NCBI GenBank assembly: GCA_037446495.1
Contig: JBBIIL010000061.1
Coordinates: forward strand, 1 to 17,799
From: CAIXZV01 sp037446495
GTDB taxonomy: Bacteria > Chloroflexota > Limnocylindria > Limnocylindrales > CSP1-4
DNA length: 17,799 bases
Direction of reading: 5' to 3'
Shown: positions 1 to 7,175 of the stretch, piece by piece
Position numbering within the stretch: the stretch's first letter is position 1
Layout of the letters: each line of letters starts with the position of its first letter
Notes under the pieces: model-generated
The model's database searches: none
Told to the model about the DNA's origin: nothing
What the model saw: the letters and a program-made list of their open reading frames with translations, nothing else
Made by a program: the position numbers and the translations under genes

Positions 1-52
1 CACGCGCGCGGCGCCCCGCTCCCCCGCGCCGGCCAGCCGAATCCCGCCGACG

Positions 53-763
53 TCAGGATCGGGTGGACCGTGACGAGACCCGGTGCCGTGCCCTGGCAGC
101 GCCTGCGCACGCGACAAACCAGACGCCGGAGATCGGTTGGGCAGGTGCCTCGATCCACCGCCGCACCTCCACGGTGCGCGCGGGAAGCGCAAGGTCGAAC
201 GTCGAGGCGAACCGTGCCAGGCGGCGGCGGGCGGTCCTCTCGTCCGGGAGGACGAGGACACGGGAAACGCCGCACACGGCCCAGCCGTGATCGCGCGCGA
301 CGCGGGCCGCAAGCCGAGCCTTGCGGTCGAGCCCGGAGAGCGTCGCCTGCACATCTGGAACAACGGACTTCACCTCGACCACGAGCACCTGCCCGCTGGC
401 GGGGTGCCAGGCGAGGATGTCGATCGAGCCACGCTCCCCGTAAATGGAGAACGTCGCCTCGGGCACGACAACCCAGCCCGCTGCCCCCAGTCGCGCAGCG
501 ACGGCTTCGACCAGCTCAGCGTGCCCCGCGTCGAGCAGCCGATCCAGCTCCTCGCCCTGCCACAGGATGGAGAGGCGAACCCTCGCACCGAGGCAGCCGA
601 CGACCCGCACGAGCACGCTGACGGCCAGCGCATCGCCGCCTCCACGCTCGATCCGCGAGATCGTCGATGCAGACAGCCGCACTTGCTTGGCAAGCTGCGC
701 CTGGGTCAGCCCTCGCCGCCGGCGCAACGCCCGCACGGCAAGTCCGAATCGGATGGGGTCCAT
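53..763 (-). CDS. HTH (XRE/Cro-C1) protein with a PD-(D/E)XK nuclease-like domain
   Basis: 236 residues, ATG start, TGA stop. Residues about 5-60 form a Cro/C1-type helix-turn-helix (RRRRGLTQAQLAKQVRLSAS, then TISRIERG). Residues about 78-170 look like a restriction-endonuclease-like fold: E102 in a helix/strand region, then RGSIDILAW with D115, a turn, and the strand VLVVEVKS with E130 and K132. This is the D-x(14)-ExK arrangement of the PD-(D/E)XK superfamily. No signal peptide or membrane segment is visible. The gene is transcribed away from the TetR-men operon, with 108 nt between the two start codons, so the two promoters share one intergenic region. Its role is unknown: a DNA-binding regulator, a nuclease of a defence or repair system, or a degenerate nuclease fold used only for binding. 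No methylase or antitoxin partner is in view, and the left neighbour is outside the window. The HTH assignment is firm; the nuclease assignment rests on the motif pattern. Confidence 0.8.
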   Translation of the reverse strand: MDPIRFGLAVRALRRRRGLTQAQLAKQVRLSASTISRIERGGGDALAVSVLVRVVGCLGARVRLSILWQGEELDRLLDAGHAELVEAVAARLGAAGWVVVPEATFSIYGERGSIDILAWHPASGQVLVVEVKSVVPDVQATLSGLDRKARLAARVARDHGWAVCGVSRVLVLPDERTARRRLARFASTFDLALPARTVEVRRWIEAPAQPISGVWFVACAGAARARHRVSSRSTRS

Positions 764-817
764 CGACCAAGCATCCGCCGGCTCGCTTATCCGGGCCTTG
801 CGCTACCATTCGGGTCG

Positions 818-841
818 GACCGACCGACCGGTCGGTCGGTC
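818..841. promoter_or_regulatory. 24-bp perfect palindrome, probable TetR operator
   Basis: A perfect inverted repeat with no spacer, centred between 829 and 830, built on the core ACCGACCGGTCGGT. It lies 30 bp upstream of the TetR start codon and 54 bp upstream of the divergent HTH-nuclease gene. TetR-family proteins typically bind palindromes of this size beside their own gene, so autoregulation and control of the downstream men genes is the simplest reading. A weak -10-like TACCAT at 804-809 would place the operator at the transcription start. No good -35 hexamer is seen. Confidence 0.75.
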
Positions 842-858
842 GCCGGGAACGCCCGCAC

Positions 859-863
859 AGGAG
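859..863 (+). promoter_or_regulatory. Ribosome binding site that fixes the TetR start
   Basis: AGGAG lies 8 nt before the ATG at 872. The same reading frame is open upstream as far as 83, but that stretch overlaps the minus-strand HTH-nuclease gene and the palindrome. This site therefore supports 872 as the true start. Confidence 0.7.
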
Positions 864-871
864 CGTGTCGC

Positions 872-1504
872 ATGCCGCGCATCGACCCCGCAGAGCAGAG
901 CCGCAGCCGCCGCGAGCGGATCCTCGACGCGGCCTTCTCGGCGTTCGCCAAGCGCGGCTACCGCGACACCGCGGTGGACGACATTGCCGCCGCCGCCGAG
1001 ACGAGCAAGGGCGGCATCTACTTCCACTTCCCGAGCAAGGAGGCGATCTTCCGCGAGCTGATGCAGACGACCGCCGACAAGCTGGTCGCACGCGTCGAGC
1101 GGGCGGTGGCGCTGGAGGCTGAGCCGGTCGCGAAGGCGGAGGCCGCCCTGCGGACCGTCCTGACGACGTTCGCCGGGCACCGGACGATGGCCCGTGTCCT
1201 GTTCCTCGACCTTGCGGGGGCCGGCCGGGCGTTCCAGGCGGAGACGAACGCGCTCCACGAGCGCTTCGCTGGGCTCATCAAGGGCTACCTGGACGAGGCC
1301 GTTCAGACCGGCGCCGTGCCGCCGCTCGACACGGAGATCGCGAGTGTCGTCTGGTTCGGCGCCCTCAACGAGGTGGTCGCGCGCTGGCTCCTCGCCGACA
1401 AGCCCGGATCCCTCGAGGACAGCTACCCGGCCCTCCGCGAGGTCCTGCTGCGGAGCGCGGGCGTCCCCGAGGCGCGGATTGCGCAGGGCGGGGCGGCGAA
1501 GTGA
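872..1504 (+). CDS. TetR/AcrR-family transcriptional regulator heading the men operon
   Basis: 210 residues, the usual length for TetR regulators. The N-terminal DNA-binding domain runs through RERILDAAFSAFAKRGY and AVDDIAAAAETSKGGIYFHF, with the typical helix-turn-helix around residues 33-52. The rest (about 65-205) is the all-helical ligand-binding and dimerisation part, which diverges between subfamilies, so the ligand cannot be named. The ATG at 872 was chosen because it has an AGGAG site and opens the canonical TetR N terminus. The TGA stop overlaps the GTG of menF (GTGA, 1501-1504), so the regulator is co-translated with the menaquinone genes. Together with the palindrome at 818-841 this suggests a self-repressing regulator controlling menaquinone synthesis. 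The link to menaquinone is inferred from position only. Confidence 0.93.
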   Translation: MPRIDPAEQSRSRRERILDAAFSAFAKRGYRDTAVDDIAAAAETSKGGIYFHFPSKEAIFRELMQTTADKLVARVERAVALEAEPVAKAEAALRTVLTTFAGHRTMARVLFLDLAGAGRAFQAETNALHERFAGLIKGYLDEAVQTGAVPPLDTEIASVVWFGALNEVVARWLLADKPGSLEDSYPALREVLLRSAGVPEARIAQGGAAK

Positions 1505-2919
1505 CCACCGCGGAAGAGCCTGTGGCGACGGGCGAGCGCATCGGCGAGGCGATGACGCGGCTGCTGGCGCGCGTGCCGAACCCGCCAGGCCAGCTCGTGA
1601 GCGCGGCGGTGGCCGTGCCGGCGGTCGACGCCGTCGCCCTGTTTGCCGCCGCGGCGGAGGCGGAGCTCGAGGCTGCGCTCTGGCTGCGCCCATCCGAGGG
1701 TCTCGCGCTCGTGGGGGTCGGGCGCGCTTGGGCAGTCGTGGGCGACGGCCCGACCCGTTTCCGCGACGCCGAGGCGGCCTGGCGCGAGCTCGTGCGCGAC
1801 GCGGCGACCGAGGGTCCCGCAACCCCAACGCTGCTCGGGGGGCTCGGCTTCACCGGGCGCCGCCCGCCCGAGGACGACCCGTGGGCTCCGTTCGGGCCCA
1901 GCTCGCTCGTCCTGCCGCATCTCCTCCTCGCCACGCGTGACGGAGCGAGCGCCCTGACAGCGTCCGCGGTGGGTGTGCCGGACGCGCGCGCCGCGGACGC
2001 GCGCTGGGAGCAGCTCGCCGAGCGCGCCCGCTCCCTCACGCCCCCGGCGCAGGGGATGGTCGCCCGGCCCGTGTTCGCGCCCTTGCGCACGGACCGCTCG
2101 CAGCCCGACCAGACGGGCTGGTACCGCACGGTTGAGACGATGGCCGGCGCCGTCGGGCGCGGCCGCCTCGACAAAGTCGTCCTGGCGCGGCGCGTCGACT
2201 TGCGCTCGCCGGTCGAGCTCGACGTGCCCAACGCGCTCCGCCGTCTCGCCGCGAGCGCGCCCGAGAGCACGATCTACGCCTTTCGCCGCGACGGCCGCAC
2301 GTTCCTGGGCGCAACACCCGAGCGGCTTGTCCGCGTTGAGGGCCGACGGTTCCGGACCGCGGCGATCGCGGGGACCATCGGCCGTGGTGCCGACGAGGCC
2401 GAGGACGCGAAACTCGGGCGTGACCTGCTCGCGAGCGAGAAGGACCGCGAGGAGCACGCGATCGTCGTGCACGACATTCGCGAACGGCTCGCGCCGGTCG
2501 CCGAGCGCATCACCGTGGCGCCGAGCCCAAGCGTGATGACCCTGCGGTTCGTTCAGCACCTCGCGACGGAGATCGCGGGCACGCTGCCCGATGACGCGGG
2601 GCTCCTCGCGCTGGGCGAGCGACTGCACCCGACGCCCGCGGTGGGAGGCGCCCCGCGTGACGCCGCGCTTGCGATGATCGACGAGCACGAGGGTTTCGAG
2701 CGCGGCTGGTACGCCGGGCCGGTCGGCTGGATGAACGGCGCCGGCGACGGCGAGCTGTGCGTGGCGCTCCGATGCGGGATCGTGGACCGGACGCGGGCGA
2801 CGCTGTTCGCCGGCTGCGGCATCGTGGCTGACAGCGATCCGGCCCGCGAGTGGGAGGAGTCGCGGATCAAGCTGCGGGCGGTCGTGTCGGCGCTGGGCAT
2901 GCTGGAGGACGAGTTGTGA
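1501..2919 (+). CDS. menF: Isochorismate synthase MenF
   Basis: 472 residues, GTG start. A chorismate-utilising enzyme that isomerises chorismate to isochorismate, the committed step into menaquinone. The C-terminal half carries the family signatures: DKVVLARRVDL with K225, which matches the general-base lysine of MenF-type enzymes; LGATPERLVRVEG with E274; AIAGTIGRG; LHPTPAVGG; and AGCGIVADSDPAREWEES with the Mg-binding acidic residues. The first ~200 residues are poorly conserved, as usual for MenF. Anthranilate or aminodeoxychorismate synthase (TrpE, PabB) would share several motifs, but the KVVLAR motif and the position directly before menD favour MenF. The start overlaps the TetR stop (GTGA), and the stop at 2917-2919 overlaps the menD GTG. 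No strong separate ribosome binding site precedes it, which fits coupled initiation. Confidence 0.95.
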   Translation: MTTAEEPVATGERIGEAMTRLLARVPNPPGQLVSAAVAVPAVDAVALFAAAAEAELEAALWLRPSEGLALVGVGRAWAVVGDGPTRFRDAEAAWRELVRDAATEGPATPTLLGGLGFTGRRPPEDDPWAPFGPSSLVLPHLLLATRDGASALTASAVGVPDARAADARWEQLAERARSLTPPAQGMVARPVFAPLRTDRSQPDQTGWYRTVETMAGAVGRGRLDKVVLARRVDLRSPVELDVPNALRRLAASAPESTIYAFRRDGRTFLGATPERLVRVEGRRFRTAAIAGTIGRGADEAEDAKLGRDLLASEKDREEHAIVVHDIRERLAPVAERITVAPSPSVMTLRFVQHLATEIAGTLPDDAGLLALGERLHPTPAVGGAPRDAALAMIDEHEGFERGWYAGPVGWMNGAGDGELCVALRCGIVDRTRATLFAGCGIVADSDPAREWEESRIKLRAVVSALGMLEDEL

Positions 2920-4661
2920 GCCACGCCGAGACGCTCCGCGCGCTCGTCTCGGAACTCGTAGCCGCAGGGGTCCGCGACGCTGTCGTCTGCCCTGGCTCGC
3001 GGTCCACACCGCTGGCGCTGGCCATCGCATCGTGCGAGCCGCTCACCACGCGCGTGCTGCTCGACGAGCGGTCCGCGGGGTTCTTCGCGCTCGGGCTCGC
3101 TCGCGTCAGCCGTCGTCCGGTGGTGATCGTGGCGACGTCGGGCACGGCGGTGGCGAATCTGATGCCCGCCGTCGTCGAGGCGAACCTTGCGCGCGTGCCG
3201 CTCGTGGTGCTCACCGCGGATCGGCCGGCGGAGCTGCAGGACCGCGGCGCGCCCCAGACGATCGACCAGTCGCGCATCTTCGGGTCGCACGCGAAGTGGG
3301 CGAGCGAGCTGCCGCTGTTCGACGGCGAGCCGGCGACGATCGCGCACGCTCGAAGCGTGGCGGGTCGGGCTGTGGCCACAGCCCTCGCTGGACCCGCCGG
3401 ACCGGTGCACCTCAACATCCCGTTCCGCGAGCCGCTGATGCCCGACGGGACGCTCGCCGTGGCGGTGGGCGACATCCCCGCACGTCCGTTCGCGGACATC
3501 GCGGCGGGGCGCCCCATACTCCGGGATCGCGAGATCCAACGGCTCGCGGGGCGGATCCCGGTCGCTGGGCGCGGGCTGATCATCGCCGGGCCGGACGACG
3601 ACCGCCGCCTTCCCGCTGCGCTCGCGCTCCTTGCGGACGCGACCGGCTTCCCCATCCTCGCCGACCCTCTGTCGGGGCTGCGGACCGGGCCGCACGACCG
3701 ATTCATGGCCATGACGCGCGCCGACCAACTGTGCCGTCCTGGACCGTGGCTCGACGACCACCTGCCCGAGTTCGTCATCCGAACGGGCGCCATGCCCACC
3801 GCCAAGCCGATCCTCGAGATGCTCGTCCGGGCAAAGCCCGAGCTGATCGTGATCGACGGTGACGGCGGCTGGCGCGAGCCCGCCCTCCTGCCTGCCACGT
3901 TCATCCATGCCGATCCCGTGGACACCGCGACGCGACTCGCGTTGTCCATCGGGACGACCTGGCACGACGCCGAGTACGGCGGCCACTGGCGCCAGGCCGA
4001 GGACGCGGCCGAACTGGCGATGACGCGGTGGCTGGCGAAGCTCGACGAGCCGTTCGAGGGGGCGCCGTTCGTCGCGCTCGCCGAGGCCCTGCCGGATGGC
4101 GCGGTCCTGTGGTCTGGCTCCTCGATGCCGGTCCGCGACCTCGACGCCTGGCTGCCCTCGACCGACCGGGCGATCACCGTCTGCGCGAACCGAGGCGCGA
4201 ACGGCATCGACGGGGTCATCTCGTCAGCGCTCGGCGCGGCGGCGACCGGGGCGCCCACGGCGCTCGTCATCGGCGACGTGTCGTTCCTCCACGACGTCTC
4301 CGCGCTCGGGACCGCGCGCCAGCTCGGGCTGTCGCTCGCGATCGTGCTGGTGGACAACGACGGCGGCGGGATCTTCTCGTTCCTGCCCCAGGCGCAACCG
4401 GCGGCCGCGATCCCCGGCACGGGCCTCCCCGAGCACTACGAGACGCTGTTCGGCACGCCGCACGGGACCGACCTGCCCGCGGTGATCCGGGCGTTCGGCG
4501 CCGGGTATCGCGAGGCGGGCGCGCGCGACCTGCGCGAGGCGATCGCCTGGGCGCTGGCGAACCACGGCGTCAACGTGGTGCACCTGCGCACCGAGCGAGC
4601 CCGCAACCTGGCGCTCCACCGCGAGGTGGCGGCGGTGGTCCAGGCGGCGATCGCCCGATGA
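2916..4661 (+). CDS. menD: SEPHCHC synthase MenD (2-oxoglutarate decarboxylase-type, ThDP enzyme)
   Basis: 581 residues, GTG start at 2916 with GGAGGA 6 nt upstream (2904-2909). It joins isochorismate and 2-oxoglutarate, with loss of CO2, to give SEPHCHC. The N-terminal pyrimidine-binding domain shows VVCPGSRSTPLALA (R29) and DERSAGFFALGLAR, where E51 matches the ThDP-activating glutamate. Then follow ATSGTAVANLMPAVVEA and TADRPAELQDRGAPQTIDQ. The C-terminal pyrophosphate-binding domain shows ANRGANGIDGVISSALGAA, GDVSFLHD and VDNDGGGIFSFLP, the Mg/ThDP motif of MenD. Length and motif order match the family end to end. The frame stays open upstream to 2850, but that part lies inside menF; the GTGA overlap with the menF stop and the ribosome binding site decide the start. 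The stop overlaps menH (ATGA, 4658-4661). Confidence 0.97.
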   Translation: MSHAETLRALVSELVAAGVRDAVVCPGSRSTPLALAIASCEPLTTRVLLDERSAGFFALGLARVSRRPVVIVATSGTAVANLMPAVVEANLARVPLVVLTADRPAELQDRGAPQTIDQSRIFGSHAKWASELPLFDGEPATIAHARSVAGRAVATALAGPAGPVHLNIPFREPLMPDGTLAVAVGDIPARPFADIAAGRPILRDREIQRLAGRIPVAGRGLIIAGPDDDRRLPAALALLADATGFPILADPLSGLRTGPHDRFMAMTRADQLCRPGPWLDDHLPEFVIRTGAMPTAKPILEMLVRAKPELIVIDGDGGWREPALLPATFIHADPVDTATRLALSIGTTWHDAEYGGHWRQAEDAAELAMTRWLAKLDEPFEGAPFVALAEALPDGAVLWSGSSMPVRDLDAWLPSTDRAITVCANRGANGIDGVISSALGAAATGAPTALVIGDVSFLHDVSALGTARQLGLSLAIVLVDNDGGGIFSFLPQAQPAAAIPGTGLPEHYETLFGTPHGTDLPAVIRAFGAGYREAGARDLREAIAWALANHGVNVVHLRTERARNLALHREVAAVVQAAIAR

Positions 4662-5395
4662 CGCCGCTGCTCCTCCTGCACGGGTTCACCGGCAGCGGTC
4701 AGGCCTGGGCCGAGCACCGGCCCGAGCTCGACGCCCGGTTCGACGTCCTGGCGTTTGACCTGCCGGGCCATGGCGCGAACGAGACGGCAGCATCTGTGGA
4801 GGCGACGGCCGACGCGCTGCCGGGCTGGCTTCCTCGCAGGCCGGTCCACGTGCTCGGCTACTCGCTCGGCGCCCGGATTGCGCTTCGGCTGGCCGTGGCG
4901 CACCCGGAGGTCATCGAGCGGCTTGTGCTCGAGAGCCCGTCCGCGGGCTTCGTCGACAAGGCCGAGCGCAACGCCCGCCGCCGCGCCGACGAGCAGCTGG
5001 CCGAGGAGATCGAGCGCGCCGGCATCGAGGCCTTCGTGGGCCGCTGGGAGCGCAACCCGGTCTTCGCGAGCCATGCCGCGCTGCACCCCGTCGCCACCGC
5101 CCGCCAGCGAGCCATCCGCCTGGCCCAGGACCCGCACGGGCTGGCGGAGAGCCTCCGCCTCGCCGGCCAGGGGGCGATGCAGCCGCTGCATGACCGCCTC
5201 GGCGAGGTCCGTGCCCCCACGCTCGTCATCACCGGCAGCCTCGACCCGGCCCGCCCCCGCGCGGAGCTGGTCGCGTCCGGCATCCCCGGCGCCCGCCTCG
5301 TCGTCATCGACCGTGCCGGCCACACGCCCCACCTGGAACGCCCTGACGCGTTCCGTCGCCTCGTCATCGAGTTCCTGCAGGAGGATGCTGCGTGA
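4658..5395 (+). CDS. menH: SHCHC synthase MenH (alpha/beta hydrolase)
   Basis: 245 residues. It removes pyruvate from SEPHCHC to give SHCHC. The alpha/beta-hydrolase features are LLLLHGFTGSGQAW (oxyanion region), DLPGHGAN, the nucleophile elbow GYSLGAR with S69, TGSLDP with the acid residue, and AGHTPHLE with the catalytic histidine. Cap-region features match MenH rather than generic hydrolases: LESPSAGF after the nucleophile strand, GIEAFVGRWERNPVFAS, and GLAESLRLAGQGAM. The ATG at 4658 overlaps the menD TGA. The frame is open far upstream, but only inside menD. The stop overlaps menB (GTGA, 5392-5395). A second, different hydrolase is fused to MenE in the same operon; this stand-alone copy is the better MenH match. 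Confidence 0.93.
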   Translation: MTPLLLLHGFTGSGQAWAEHRPELDARFDVLAFDLPGHGANETAASVEATADALPGWLPRRPVHVLGYSLGARIALRLAVAHPEVIERLVLESPSAGFVDKAERNARRRADEQLAEEIERAGIEAFVGRWERNPVFASHAALHPVATARQRAIRLAQDPHGLAESLRLAGQGAMQPLHDRLGEVRAPTLVITGSLDPARPRAELVASGIPGARLVVIDRAGHTPHLERPDAFRRLVIEFLQEDAA

Positions 5396-6222
5396 CTGCC
5401 CCCGTCACCTGGACCACCGCCCACGAGTACCGCGACATCCGCTACGAGGTGTCGGGGACGGGGATCGCCAAGATCACCATCGACCGCCAGGGGGTCCGGA
5501 ACGCGTTCCGGCCGCTTACCGTGCGCGAGATGATCGACGCGTTCAACCGCATCCGCGACGACGCGACGATCGGCTGCGTGCTGCTCACCGGCGCCGGCGA
5601 CCTCGCCTTCTGCGCCGGCGGCGACGCCAACTACAAGAGCCACGACGGCGGCTACCTCGACAACGACGGCCTCGCCCGCCTCAACGTGCTCGACCTCCAG
5701 CGCCAGATCCGCTCGCTGCCCATCCCCGTCATCGCGCTCGTCAACGGATTCGCCATCGGCGGCGGCCACGTCCTCCACGTGGTCTGCGACATGACGATCG
5801 CGAGCGACAGCGCGGTCTTCGGGCAGATCGGGCCGAAGGTGGGCTCGTTCGACGCAGGGTTCGGCGTGGGGCTGCTCGCGAGGCTCGTGGGCGACAAGAA
5901 GGCGAAGGAGATCTGGTTCCTCTGCCGCCGCTACTCGGCGCAGGAGGCGCTGGCGATGAACCTGGTCAACACGGTGGTGCCGCTGGCCGACCTCGAGGCC
6001 GAGGGCGTCCGCTGGGCGGACGAGATCCTCGAGATGAGCCCCACCGCGATCCGCTTCCTGAAGGCGTCGTTCCTCGTCGCCACCGACGGCCTGGCCGGGA
6101 TGCAGGAGTTCGCGGGCCACGCGACCGGCCTCTACTACACCACCGACGAGGCCCACGAGGGCTCGCAGGCGTTCCTCGCCAAGCGCAAGCCCGAGTACCG
6201 CAAGTATCCCCGCCGCCCGTGA
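5392..6222 (+). CDS. menB: 1,4-dihydroxy-2-naphthoyl-CoA synthase MenB, type I
   Basis: 276 residues, GTG start with AGGAGGA 6 nt upstream (5379-5385). A crotonase-fold enzyme that cyclises o-succinylbenzoyl-CoA to DHNA-CoA. Visible landmarks: RNAFRPLTVREM, FCAGGDANYKSHDGGY, VNGFAIGGGHVLHVVCDMTI (CoA/oxyanion site), IGPKVGSFDAGFG, EIWFLCRRYSAQEALAMNLV, and the C-terminal FLAKRKPEYRKYPRRP, which reaches into the neighbouring active site. D154 of SFDAG is the conserved catalytic aspartate. Position 147 is glycine, the type I state seen in the E. coli enzyme, where bicarbonate supplies the base; type II enzymes such as that of Mycobacterium tuberculosis have aspartate there. Both ends overlap neighbours by 4 nt. 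Confidence 0.97.
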   Translation: MTAPVTWTTAHEYRDIRYEVSGTGIAKITIDRQGVRNAFRPLTVREMIDAFNRIRDDATIGCVLLTGAGDLAFCAGGDANYKSHDGGYLDNDGLARLNVLDLQRQIRSLPIPVIALVNGFAIGGGHVLHVVCDMTIASDSAVFGQIGPKVGSFDAGFGVGLLARLVGDKKAKEIWFLCRRYSAQEALAMNLVNTVVPLADLEAEGVRWADEILEMSPTAIRFLKASFLVATDGLAGMQEFAGHATGLYYTTDEAHEGSQAFLAKRKPEYRKYPRRP

Positions 6223-7175
6223 GCAGATCGCCCGCCTCGTCTGGCCCGACGCCAGCGCCCTCGCCGCCGGCTGGCGCCCCGGCGCGCCCGTCGTTCGCGT
6301 CCATCTGGTGGCATGCGGCGCGGCCGAACACGCTGCCCGCGGCCCTGGCCGGGGTCATCGTCGGGCTCGGCGCGGCCTACGGCGTCGGCGCAGCGTTCCG
6401 CCCGGACACCGCACTGGCCTGCGTGCTGGTGGCGCTGCTCCTCCAGGTGCTCGCCAACTTCGCCAATGACCTGTCCGACTTCCGCAAGGGCGCCGATACC
6501 GCAGCCCGCCAGGGCCCGTTGCGCGTCGCGGCCGCGGGCCTCGTCACCGAGCGTCAACTGGAGGTCGCCATCGGCATCACGATCGCAGCCGCCGGAGTCG
6601 TGGGCCTGTGGCTTGCGTACGTCGGCGGACCGGTGCTGATCGGCCTCGGCGTGCTGGCCGTGGTGGCTGCCCTGGCCTACACCGGCGGGCCGTGGCCGTA
6701 TGGCTACAAGGGCTTGGGCGAGGTGTTCGTGTTCGTGTTCTTCGGGCTGGTGGCCGTGGTGGGCACGGCGTACCTCCAGGCCGGGCGCCTGGATCCGGTG
6801 TTCTTCGCCGCGGCTGTGCCGGTTGGCGCGCTGACCACCGCGATCCTCGTGGTGAACAACCTGCGCGACATCCCGACGGACCGCGAGGCGGGCAAGCGCA
6901 CGATCGCGGTCATGATCGGGGAGCGCGCGACGCAGTGGGAGTGGTTCGGGTTCGTGGTTGCGGCGTTCGCGACGCCCGTCCTGCTCGCCCTCGCCGGCTG
7001 GTCCTGGGCGGTCATGGCGCCGCTGGCGGCGATCCCCTGGGCGGCGCCGCAGTGGCAGCACGTCCGCGGCTTCACCCAGCGCCGCCAGCTCAACCTCGCG
7101 CTCAAGGGGACCGCGCGGCTGTCCCTGCTGGTGGCCGTGCTGTTCGCGCTCGGGCTGGCAGCGGGGCCGAGGTGA
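6219..7175 (+). CDS. menA: 1,4-dihydroxy-2-naphthoate polyprenyltransferase MenA
   Basis: 318 residues, GTG start overlapping the menB TGA (GTGA, 6219-6222). A UbiA-superfamily integral membrane prenyltransferase that attaches the isoprenoid chain to DHNA with decarboxylation. Both Asp-rich prenyl-diphosphate/Mg motifs are present: NDLSDFRKGAD (N83-D93) and NNLRDIPTDREAGKRT (N213-D221). About eight or nine hydrophobic segments follow residue 38, starting at LPAALAGVIVGLGAAYGVG. IWWHAARPNTLPAA near the N terminus is the typical MenA entry motif (ARPxTLP). Residues 1-25 form a Pro/Ser/Ala-rich tail of unknown function. No in-frame ATG lies before the ARPNTLP motif, so the GTG is favoured. The stop overlaps menC (GTGA, 7172-7175). 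Confidence 0.95.
   Translation: MSRSPASSGPTPAPSPPAGAPARPSFASIWWHAARPNTLPAALAGVIVGLGAAYGVGAAFRPDTALACVLVALLLQVLANFANDLSDFRKGADTAARQGPLRVAAAGLVTERQLEVAIGITIAAAGVVGLWLAYVGGPVLIGLGVLAVVAALAYTGGPWPYGYKGLGEVFVFVFFGLVAVVGTAYLQAGRLDPVFFAAAVPVGALTTAILVVNNLRDIPTDREAGKRTIAVMIGERATQWEWFGFVVAAFATPVLLALAGWSWAVMAPLAAIPWAAPQWQHVRGFTQRRQLNLALKGTARLSLLVAVLFALGLAAGPR

Noticed and set aside
83..871. Long in-frame N-terminal extension of the TetR gene
   Set aside because: It runs antisense through the HTH-nuclease gene and the palindrome and has no domain. The ATG at 872 has a ribosome binding site and gives a normal TetR protein.
1501..2919. Anthranilate or aminodeoxychorismate synthase instead of MenF
   Set aside because: The KVVLAR-type motif with the general-base lysine and the place directly before menD fit isochorismate synthase better, and no glutamine amidotransferase partner is present.
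1423..4420. Long open frames on the minus strand opposite menF and menD
   Set aside because: Arg/Pro/Ala-rich composition with no motifs; typical shadow frames in very GC-rich DNA.
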